From an uncultured Faecalibacterium sp. (lineage in GTDB: Bacteria; Bacillota; Clostridia; Oscillospirales; Ruminococcaceae), in NCBI GenBank assembly GCA_934525735.1, contig CAKSZM010000059.1, forward strand, positions 1 to 12,008: DNA of 12,008 nucleotides, given 5' to 3'. This document shows positions 5,692 through 11,406 of this stretch, one piece after another. Positions within the stretch are counted from its first letter, which is position 1; the number at the start of each line of letters is the position of its first letter. The position numbers were made by a program, and so were the translations under genes. The notes under the pieces are model-generated. The model was not told the DNA's origin. It did not search any database and was given only the letters and a program-made list of their open reading frames with translations.

Positions 5692-6951
5692 ATGATGGAC
5701 AAAAAACCGCACATCAAACCCTATCTCTACGGGATGCTGGCAGGATCCGGCGCGATCGCCCTGAGCATCATCTTCTTCTTTCTGATCTACCGCTTCGACG
5801 GTTTCGGCAGCGCCATCTCCACCCTGACCGGCATCCTGATGCCATTCATCTACGGTGCGGTGATCGCCTATCTGCTCAAGCCGGTGTGCAATACCATCGA
5901 GAACTTTCTGCGGCGGTTCATTCCGGAGCGGATGAAGAGCCTGATCAGCGCGTTGTCTATCGCGCTGACCATCCTGCTGGGGCTGCTGATCATCTATGCT
6001 CTGTGCATGATGATCATCCCGCAGCTGATCACCAGCGTGACCTCGCTGTACTACACCGCCCAGCGCAACATCGCGCGGTTCGTGCAGTGGGCAAACCACG
6101 TGGAGTTCATCGAGAGCAACCAGCAGATCATGGACCTGCTGAACAATGCTTACGATACCCTCAACACCAGCGTGGACAATCTGGTCAAAACCAAGCTCCT
6201 GCCCTCAATGCAGAACATCCTCAGCGGCGCCGCCATCGGTGTGCTGAGCGTTGTCACCTGGGCCAAGAATCTGGTCATCGGCATCATCGTTGCCGTCTAC
6301 ATGCTGGCCAGCCGCAAGCGGTTCGTACAGCAGGCCAAGCTGGTTCTCTACAGTGTGTTCAAGCCCGTGTGGGCCGGCCGCATCATTGAAGAGATCCAGT
6401 ATGCCGACAAGATGTTCGGCGGCTTCATCAACGGCAAGATCATGGATTCTGCCATCATCGGCGTGCTGTGCTACATCGGCTGCCTGATCTTCAAGTTCCC
6501 CAGTGCGCTGCTGGTATCGGTGATCATCGGCGTGACCAACGTCATCCCCTTCTTCGGGCCGTTCATCGGTGCCATCCCGGCCACGCTGCTCATCCTCATC
6601 CAGAACCCCATCAAAGCGCTGTGGTTCGTCCTGTTCGTGCTGGTGCTGCAGCAGCTGGACGGCAATATCATCGGACCCAAGATCCTGGGCAATACCACCG
6701 GTCTTTCCAGCTTCTGGGTGCTGTTCGCCATCCTTCTGTTCGGCGGCCTGTGGGGCTTTGTGGGCATGATCGTGGGTGTGCCGCTGTTTGCGGTCATCTA
6801 CGACGTCATCAAGAAGCTGGTCATCCACGGGCTGAAGCGTCACGAAGAGCTTGAGCTTCTCTCCGCCTACCACGACCGCTTCGGCGATCCGGAGGACGAC
6901 GTCCCGGTGCAGCAGCCCGCTGCACCGCAGCCGCCGGCGGAAAACCAGTAA
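5692..6951 (+). CDS. AI-2E family transporter (multi-pass membrane protein)
   Basis: A 419-residue polytopic inner-membrane protein of the AI-2E transporter family (formerly UPF0118, PerM/TqsA-like). Hydrophobic segments lie roughly at residues 13-33, 42-64, 84-115, 177-206, 252-300, 306-322 and 338-372, with a large soluble loop at about 116-176. Family hallmarks are GVTNVIPFFGPFIGAIPA (280-297), QLDGNIIGPKILG (321-333) and the glycine-rich FGGLWGFVGMIVGVPL (350-365). The tail from about 398 is acidic and then Pro/Gln-rich. Members have been linked to autoinducer-2 export or to sodium/proton exchange, and the substrate here is unknown. The start is 5692 or the adjacent ATG at 5695; GGAG is 6 or 9 nt upstream. 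Position 48 bp behind but suggests co-transcription, and a strong terminator follows. Confidence 0.93.
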   Translation: MMDKKPHIKPYLYGMLAGSGAIALSIIFFFLIYRFDGFGSAISTLTGILMPFIYGAVIAYLLKPVCNTIENFLRRFIPERMKSLISALSIALTILLGLLIIYALCMMIIPQLITSVTSLYYTAQRNIARFVQWANHVEFIESNQQIMDLLNNAYDTLNTSVDNLVKTKLLPSMQNILSGAAIGVLSVVTWAKNLVIGIIVAVYMLASRKRFVQQAKLVLYSVFKPVWAGRIIEEIQYADKMFGGFINGKIMDSAIIGVLCYIGCLIFKFPSALLVSVIIGVTNVIPFFGPFIGAIPATLLILIQNPIKALWFVLFVLVLQQLDGNIIGPKILGNTTGLSSFWVLFAILLFGGLWGFVGMIVGVPLFAVIYDVIKKLVIHGLKRHEELELLSAYHDRFGDPEDDVPVQQPAAPQPPAENQ

Positions 6952-6965
6952 ACATCATCTTCCCT

Positions 6966-6999
6966 GCCCCGCACCGGGATTCCCGGCGCGGGGCTTTTT
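6966..6999 (+). terminator. intrinsic terminator of the but/AI-2E unit
   Basis: GCCCCGC (6966-6972) pairs with GCGGGGC (6988-6994). Inside, CCGGG/CCCGG (6974-6978 with 6982-6986) continues the stem after one mismatch, around an ATT loop, and TTTTT follows (6995-6999). It starts 14 bp after the AI-2E stop codon and is a textbook rho-independent terminator. Confidence 0.95.
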
Positions 7000-7025
7000 G
7001 CTGCATGAACGATTTAAAACGGCCT

Positions 7026-7060
7026 CCGCTGCTGCCGGGCTTACATCCGTCGCGCAGCGG
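7026..7060 (+). other. secondary hairpin in convergent spacer
   Basis: CCGCTGC (7026-7032) and GCAGCGG (7054-7060) are a perfect 7-bp inverted repeat with a 21-nt loop. CATTCTTTTC follows on the plus strand, so it could back up the stronger terminator just upstream. No gene is visible between 7000 and 7079. Confidence 0.3.
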
Positions 7061-7079
7061 CATTCTTTTCAGGAAGCAC

Positions 7080-7114
7080 AAAGCCCCTGTATCCTTTCGG
7101 GATGCAGGGGCTTT
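7080..7114 (-). terminator. terminator of the radical SAM gene
   Basis: AAAGCCCCTG (7080-7089) and CAGGGGCTTT (7105-7114) form a 10-bp stem. It is extended inside by ATCC/GGAT (7091-7094 with 7100-7103) around a 5-nt loop. It lies 25 bp after the stop codon of the minus-strand gene and ends in short T-runs on both strands, so it may work in both directions. Confidence 0.85.
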
Positions 7115-7139
7115 GCTCTATCATGATGTCTGCCGTTGA

Positions 7140-8573
7140 TTACTTTTCAGTGGGCTGCGCAGGCTTCCAGTCCTTGTAGTTCTCATAGCGGCTTTCCCGG
7201 ATCTTGGTGTGAGACCAGATCTCGTCTGCCGTGGGCTGCCAGTTGGCGGCGTAGCTCTTACACTTCTCGCACAGGTGCTCCACGCTCTCCGGCGACTGCA
7301 GGTCGGTGCTGTGGGCACCGGTCTCGTGCACCATCTGCTGCAGCAGCTCAGGGTTCTCCAGCATCGGGCAGGGACGCAGGTGGTTCTTGTTGAAGGGCTG
7401 GCCGTTGTGGTAAGCCATGAACAGCGGGCTGTGCAGGATCTCAAGAATGGACTGATCATGGATGTTGGCGTTGGAGTAGTGGATGAACACGCAGGGTTCT
7501 GCATCGCCGGCCGAGTTGATGTGGAAGTAGTTGCGGCCGCCGGCAATGCAGCCGCCCACAAACTCACCGTCGTTCTGGAAGTCCATGGGGTAGAACGGGA
7601 TATCGCACTCGGAAGAGCGCAGATAACGGATGCGCTGGATCATGTACTTGCGCTGCTCCGGGGTGGGCATCAGCTCCGGGGCGGCCTCGTTGCCCACCGG
7701 CATGTAGTGGAAGTAGAAGCCGAAGTGTGCACCCTTGTCGCACAGGAAACGCATGAACTCGTCGCTGGTAACGGCTTCGATGTTCTGGCTGGTGTAGCAG
7801 ATGGAGGTGCCGAACAGGATGCCGTGCGCCTTGAGCAGATCCATAGCGTGCAGCACAGCGGCATAGTGGCCCTCGCCGCGGCGGGCATCGTTGGTCTCCG
7901 GGGTGCCCTCAATGGACAGCATAAAGGCAATGTTGCCCAGCCGCACCACTTCCTCGCAGAAGGGCTCGTCGATCAGGGTGGAGTTGGTGTAGATGGCAAA
8001 CTGCACATCGTTGTGCTTCTCGGCCAGCTTCAGGATATCCTTCTTGCGCACCAGCGGTTCGCCGCCGGTCAGCATATACAGGTAAACGCCAAGTTCCTTG
8101 CCCTCGGTGATGATCTTGTCCATATCCTCAAAGCTGAGGTTGTTCTTGTGGCCGTACTCGCCGGCCCAGCAGCCCACGCAGTGCATGTTGCAGGCGGAGG
8201 TGGGGTCGAACAGGATCAGCCAGGGAATGTTGCACTGGTACTTTACGCGGTTCTCGCGGATCATCTTGGTGCCGCGGAAGAAAGCTTCGTAGCCCAGATT
8301 CAGCGTCGTGGTGCGGGCCACGTTGTGGTCCAGCTGGTCCAGTGCGCAGTTGATGAGCCGCGACCATTTGCTGGAAGGATCGGTCAGGGTCTTTTTGGCG
8401 TGCTCATAGGTCTCGTCGCTGAATGCACCGCCGTAGAACTGTTTGGACAGATCCACCAGCTGGCTAATGGTCTTTTCGGGGTCTTTATCTGCACGGGAAA
8501 GTACCACGTCCACCATCTTGCCGACGGCAGCACGCTGCATTTTATGCGTCAGGTTTTCCATTGAGTTGTTCAT
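7140..8573 (-). CDS. radical SAM protein with auxiliary cysteine domain, function unknown
   Basis: A 477-residue cytosolic radical S-adenosylmethionine protein. The [4Fe-4S] motif CNMHCVGC has Cys128, Cys132 and Cys135, and the SAM-binding TGGEP is at 169-173. After the barrel, Cys342, Cys361 (in SAGDAEPCVF), Cys402, Cys435 and Cys438 form a SPASM-like C-terminal region that may hold a second cluster. Residues 1-115 are a helical N-terminal extension without a motif I recognise. The start at 8573 is chosen because GGAGG is 8 nt upstream; the open frame continues 20 codons further without a ribosome-binding site. SPASM proteins often modify peptides or proteins, but no precursor peptide is visible nearby. 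The gene lies downstream of a TetR regulator on the same strand, with a terminator between, so it probably has its own promoter. I could not identify one confidently. Confidence 0.9.
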   Translation of the reverse strand: MNNSMENLTHKMQRAAVGKMVDVVLSRADKDPEKTISQLVDLSKQFYGGAFSDETYEHAKKTLTDPSSKWSRLINCALDQLDHNVARTTTLNLGYEAFFRGTKMIRENRVKYQCNIPWLILFDPTSACNMHCVGCWAGEYGHKNNLSFEDMDKIITEGKELGVYLYMLTGGEPLVRKKDILKLAEKHNDVQFAIYTNSTLIDEPFCEEVVRLGNIAFMLSIEGTPETNDARRGEGHYAAVLHAMDLLKAHGILFGTSICYTSQNIEAVTSDEFMRFLCDKGAHFGFYFHYMPVGNEAAPELMPTPEQRKYMIQRIRYLRSSECDIPFYPMDFQNDGEFVGGCIAGGRNYFHINSAGDAEPCVFIHYSNANIHDQSILEILHSPLFMAYHNGQPFNKNHLRPCPMLENPELLQQMVHETGAHSTDLQSPESVEHLCEKCKSYAANWQPTADEIWSHTKIRESRYENYKDWKPAQPTEK

Positions 8574-8659
8574 ATCTTTTTCCTCCAAACGATTTTTCGG
8601 AAATTCTCTTTTATCTGATTCATACTGTACCATTTTGGCAGATTTTATGCCATAATCAG

Positions 8660-8693
8660 AAAAAGCGCCGTGATAGAAAACCCATCACGGCGC
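8660..8693 (-). terminator. terminator of the TetR gene
   Basis: The perfect 10-bp inverted repeat GCGCCGTGAT (8665-8674) and ATCACGGCGC (8684-8693) has a 9-nt loop. On the minus strand it is followed by TTTTT (8664-8660). It lies 33 bp after the TetR stop and separates that gene from the radical SAM gene. Confidence 0.93.
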
Positions 8694-8726
8694 GGATTAT
8701 GATAAAATTTTAAAAATGACCGCAGG

Positions 8727-9308
8727 TCAGTTATCCTCTTCCAGATGCATCTTATTGCTGCTGAAGCGGCACAGTGCCCGGCGCAGGTCCCCATGGATCA
8801 TCGTTCCCAGACGTTCGGCCATCACTGCCGGATCCGTTTTCATATCCTTGCGGATCCATTCCAGCGTCATGCCCACCAGTGCATACTTGTAGAAATCCAC
8901 GATGAACTGCTTATCAGCATCCTGCACCGTGATGTCCCTGCATTCACGGTCGGCAAACTCCTTGAGCAGCGGGTCCAGCAGCTTATAAAGGTACTGTTCC
9001 ACCTGTTCCCTGCCCACCGAGCGGTAAACGTTCAGCACAAGGGCCTTGTTTTCCTGGATACGCTGCAGGATATCCAGATACGCCTCGTTCCATGTATCGA
9101 AGGTCTGACGGCCTTCCAGCACCTTGGCGGCATCCTCTACGAGGATCCAGTCCACCAGATCGTAAATATCCTTGAAGTGATAATAGAAGGTCATGCGGTT
9201 GACGCCGCAGTCCTCGGTGATATCGTTGATCGTGATCTTATTGAGGGGCTTTTCCAGCAGCAGCTTCTTCAGCGACGCTTCCAGCGCCCGTTTAGTTGTC
9301 TGTGACAC
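8727..9308 (-). CDS. TetR/AcrR-family transcriptional regulator (DhaS-like)
   Basis: A 193-residue DNA-binding repressor-type protein. The N-terminus reads SQTTKRALEASLKKLLLEKP, then a helix-turn-helix at about residues 25-46 (ITINDITEDCGVNRMTFYYHF) and KDIYDLVDWIL. This is characteristic of the TetR subgroup that includes the DhaS regulator, with a helical ligand or partner domain behind it. No dihydroxyacetone kinase genes are nearby, so that specific role is not supported. The start is taken as GTG 9308 because AAAGGA (9322-9317) then has an 8-nt spacing. The ATG at 9317 (three codons longer) would directly abut its ribosome-binding site. It lies upstream of the radical SAM gene on the same strand, and its own promoter carries palindromic sites that suggest autoregulation. 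Ligand and regulon are unknown. Confidence 0.9.
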   Translation of the reverse strand: MSQTTKRALEASLKKLLLEKPLNKITINDITEDCGVNRMTFYYHFKDIYDLVDWILVEDAAKVLEGRQTFDTWNEAYLDILQRIQENKALVLNVYRSVGREQVEQYLYKLLDPLLKEFADRECRDITVQDADKQFIVDFYKYALVGMTLEWIRKDMKTDPAVMAERLGTMIHGDLRRALCRFSSNKMHLEEDN

Positions 9309-9341
9309 AAAAACCATCCTTTCCCGGCAGAGGCGTTCCCT

Positions 9342-9403
9342 GCCGCATGCGGCCAGATCCTTCCGAGCCGCATCTTATACATTATAATACCGCAAAATGC
9401 GGT
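9342..9403. promoter_or_regulatory. TetR promoter with operator-like half-site cluster
   Basis: A perfect TATAAT lies on the minus strand at 9386-9381, without a clear -35 box at normal spacing (TTGAAA at 9413-9408 would need a 21-nt spacer). Directly upstream of the -10 is ACCGCA-AAA-TGCGGT (9389-9403), a perfect 6-bp inverted repeat. A lone CCGCAT half-site is at 9368-9373, and the 12-bp palindrome GCCGCATGCGGC is at 9342-9353 in the leader. That makes five CCGCA/TGCGG half-sites in 62 bp. TetR proteins commonly bind such palindromes at their own promoter, so autoregulation is inferred. Confidence 0.5.
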
Positions 9404-9468
9404 TTCATTTCAAGCACGGAATTTGTTATTTTTATGAAGAATAGGTGAATGGCATAAAATATACGCCA

Positions 9469-9703
9469 GTGCACCGTGAGCTTTCTCTTCGGACACGAAA
9501 AACGGGTTGCGGCTCCCAGCGTTTGCGGCGGCTCATAAATGAGCCTTGCATCCTGCTGGCCACTGCCCCAACAGCAACTCCTTGCTTCTGCCACTGGCAG
9601 CAGTCGTTGCTGTTGCAGGCCATTCCATCGCCCGCCCTATTGCCGCTCCGCGACAACAGGGTCCCACCCCAGCGGACGGTCCTTAGAGAAACTCCCAGTG
9701 CAC
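9469..9703. repeat. 235-bp segment with terminal inverted repeats, MITE-like or structured RNA
   Basis: The 9404-9734 stretch has no credible gene; this is what fills it. The left end (9469-9494) reads GTGCACCGTGAG, C, TTTCTCT, TC, GGAC. The reverse complement of the right end (9703-9679) reads GTGCACTGGGAG, TTTCTCT, AA, GGAC. These are about 25-bp imperfect inverted repeats. Inside are GGCTCAT/ATGAGCC (9530-9545), CAACAGCAAC/GTTGCTGTTG (9569-9578 with 9606-9615) enclosing CTGCC/GGCAG, and CCCTaTTG/CAAcAGGG (9635-9661). No target-site duplication is clear outside the ends. It could be a non-autonomous mobile element, a genome-wide intergenic repeat or a structured RNA. Small open frames exist on both strands but lack ribosome-binding sites. 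Confidence 0.55.
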
Positions 9704-9734
9704 TCTCTTTACGGTAAAAAAGCAGCAAAGCCCC

Positions 9735-9763
9735 TTGATTTTATCTGCGCAGTTGCTTAGAAT
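9735..9763 (+). promoter_or_regulatory. promoter of the proC-proB-proA operon
   Basis: TTGATT (9735-9740), a 17-nt spacer and TAGAAT (9758-9763) form a good sigma-A-type promoter just outside the inverted-repeat segment. The predicted start near 9770 gives a leader of about 45 nt before proC. Confidence 0.6.
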
Positions 9764-9770
9764 GGGTGCA

Positions 9771-9801
9771 GGCGGCCTATATGGATGCGCCGCCGTTTTA
9801 G
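9771..9801 (+). promoter_or_regulatory. proC leader: hairpin with Pro-Pro mini-ORF
   Basis: GGCGGC (9771-9776) pairs with GCCGCC (9789-9794) across a 12-nt loop, and GTTTT follows, a weak terminator-like layout at the very 5' end of the predicted mRNA. A six-codon frame, ATG at 9781 to TAG at 9801, encodes Met-Asp-Ala-Pro-Pro-Phe. Its two proline codons (9790-9795) overlap the right arm of the stem, and its stop touches the GGGAGGG ribosome-binding site of proC. The mini-ORF has only a poor ribosome-binding site, so translation is uncertain. Confidence 0.35.
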
Positions 9802-9814
9802 GGAGGGTATAACT

Positions 9815-10621
9815 ATGATGGATACCATTGGTTTTCTGGGCTGCGGCAACATGGGCGGAGCCATCGCCCGTGCCGTGTGCAAAGCCGTTGACCCCAAAAA
9901 AGTTTTTCTTGCAAACCGCACTGCTGCCAAGGCGCAGGCTCTGGCCAAGGAGCTGGGCTGCAAGACAGCCACCAACGCCGAAGTGGCCGGTGACTGTGAA
10001 CTGATCTTTCTGGCTGTGAAGCCCCAGATGATGGAAGCACTTCTCGAGCCTCTCAAGTTCATTCTGGACGAGCGCCCGGGCCGCTTCGTGCTGTGCAGCA
10101 TGGCGGCCGGCCTTTCCATTGCACGGATCCAGGAGATGGCAGGCGAGGACTTTCCTGTCATCCGCATCATGCCCAACACCCCGGCTTCTGTGGGCGAAGG
10201 CATGATCCAGTACTGCTCCAGCAATGTCACTGCCGAAGAAGAGGAAGCATTCCTGAAGATCATGGCTCCCGCCGGCCGGCTGGACGCTGTGCCGGAAAGC
10301 CTCATCGATGCCGCCAGCTGCGTTTCCGGCTGCGGCCCGGCATGGGTGTACCAGTTCATCGAAGCACTGGCCGACGGCGGCGTAGCCTGCGGTCTGCCCC
10401 GCGCCAAAGCGCAGGAATACGCCGCACAGATGGTTCTGGGCAGCGCAAAGCTGGTGCTGGAAAGCGGCAAGCACCCCGGTGAGCTGAAGGACGCCGTGTG
10501 CAGCCCCGGCGGCAGCACCATTCAGGGCGTGCGTGTGCTGGAAGAGCGCGGTCTGCGCGGCGCAGTGACGGACGCCGTGATCGCCTCGTACAATAAGACC
10601 AAAGAGATGGGAAAGGGTTAA
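9815..10621 (+). CDS. proC: pyrroline-5-carboxylate reductase
   Basis: A 268-residue cytosolic enzyme that reduces 1-pyrroline-5-carboxylate to proline with NAD(P)H, the last step of proline synthesis. The Rossmann motif GCGNMG (9-14) opens the N-terminal domain, followed by FLAVKPQ and the conserved MPNTPASVGEG. The C-terminal dimerisation domain has SGCGPAWVYQFIEALADGG and the family signature DAVCSPGGSTIQGVRVLE. The length is typical. The start at 9815 is supported by GGGAGGG (9801-9807) 7 nt upstream; an in-frame ATG at 9785 lies inside the leader hairpin and is rejected. It is first in a tight operon, with proB starting 6 bp after its stop. No defect is visible. Confidence 0.97.
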   Translation: MMDTIGFLGCGNMGGAIARAVCKAVDPKKVFLANRTAAKAQALAKELGCKTATNAEVAGDCELIFLAVKPQMMEALLEPLKFILDERPGRFVLCSMAAGLSIARIQEMAGEDFPVIRIMPNTPASVGEGMIQYCSSNVTAEEEEAFLKIMAPAGRLDAVPESLIDAASCVSGCGPAWVYQFIEALADGGVACGLPRAKAQEYAAQMVLGSAKLVLESGKHPGELKDAVCSPGGSTIQGVRVLEERGLRGAVTDAVIASYNKTKEMGKG

Positions 10622-10627
10622 GGGATC

Positions 10628-11404
10628 ATGCGCATTGTTGTGAAAGTAGGCACCTCCACGCTGGCTTATGCCACCGGGCGGCTGAACATCCGTCATACGG
10701 AGCAGCTGGTCAAGGTGCTGAGCGACCTGAAAAACGAAGGCCACGAGGTCATTCTGGTGTCCTCCGGCGCTATCGGCATGGGCGTAGGCAAGCTCTCGCT
10801 GCCCGCTCGCCCGAAGGACACCCCCACCAAACAGGCCTGCGCAGCCGTGGGCCAGTGCGAACTGATGTACACCTACGATCGGCTGTTCAATGCCTACAAT
10901 CACACCGTTGCGCAGATCCTGCTCACCGGCGTGGATGTGGAGCACACCGAGCGCCGGGTGAACTTCCAGACCACCCTGTCCCGTTTGCTCGAACTGGGCG
11001 CGCTGCCCATCATCAACGAGAACGACACTGTTGCCACCGATGAGATCACCTCCATCGGCGACAACGACACTCTGGCTGCTATCGTGGCCTGCTGTGCAAA
11101 GGCCGATCTTCTGGTGCTGCTGAGCGACATCGACGGCCTGTATACCGCCAACCCCCACACTCACCCGGATGCCCGGCTCATCCCTCTGGTGGAGGAGATC
11201 ACCCCCGAGGTGATGGCGCTGGCAGACGGAGCCGGTTCGGCTCTGGGCACCGGCGGCATGACCACTAAGCTGCGTGCCGCCCGCATGGTAACGGCCAGCG
11301 GCGCAGACATGGTCATCGCCAACGGCGCGCACCCGGAGCTGCTGTACGACATCGCCGCCGGTGTCCCCGCCGGCACCCGCTTTGCAGGCCATAAGGAGGG
11401 CTGA
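10628..11404 (+). CDS. proB: glutamate 5-kinase, short form without PUA domain
   Basis: A 258-residue amino-acid kinase that phosphorylates glutamate to gamma-glutamyl phosphate, the first step of proline synthesis. Visible blocks are VVKVGTSTL (4-12, with Lys6), SSGAIGMGVGKL (45-56), INENDTVATDEI (129-140), GDNDTLAA (144-151), LLSDIDGLYTANP (164-176) and GTGGMTTKLRAA (207-218, with Lys214). The protein ends after the kinase fold, whereas the 367-residue E. coli enzyme carries a C-terminal PUA domain. The short form occurs in some other Firmicutes and the kinase core is complete, so it is not a truncation artefact: proA starts 2 bp later with its own ribosome-binding site. Proline feedback control, usual for the family, cannot be judged from the sequence. 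Confidence 0.96.
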   Translation: MRIVVKVGTSTLAYATGRLNIRHTEQLVKVLSDLKNEGHEVILVSSGAIGMGVGKLSLPARPKDTPTKQACAAVGQCELMYTYDRLFNAYNHTVAQILLTGVDVEHTERRVNFQTTLSRLLELGALPIINENDTVATDEITSIGDNDTLAAIVACCAKADLLVLLSDIDGLYTANPHTHPDARLIPLVEEITPEVMALADGAGSALGTGGMTTKLRAARMVTASGADMVIANGAHPELLYDIAAGVPAGTRFAGHKEG

Positions 11405-11406
11405 AC

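Noticed and set aside
4267..6099. A 610-codon open frame on the minus strand opposite but and the AI-2E gene
   Set aside because: It runs antisense to two clearly conserved genes. Its composition (many His, Gln, Asp and Val, low complexity) is what GC-rich third positions give in that frame, and no domain is recognisable.
7209..8564. A 451-codon plus-strand frame opposite the radical SAM gene
   Set aside because: Antisense shadow; the minus-strand frame has CxxxCxxC and TGGEP motifs and a proper ribosome-binding site.
9466..9703. CCAGTGCAC at 9466-9474 and 9695-9703 read as a 9-bp target-site duplication
   Set aside because: GTGCAC is self-complementary and belongs to the inverted repeat ends; the right-hand CCA lies inside the element, so this is not a flanking duplication.
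9432..9728. A 98-codon minus-strand frame, and overlapping plus-strand frames, in the inverted-repeat segment; considered as a Cys-containing peptide substrate for the radical SAM enzyme
   Set aside because: No ribosome-binding site on either strand, the frame spans both terminal inverted repeats, and the sequence is better explained by RNA or DNA hairpin structure.
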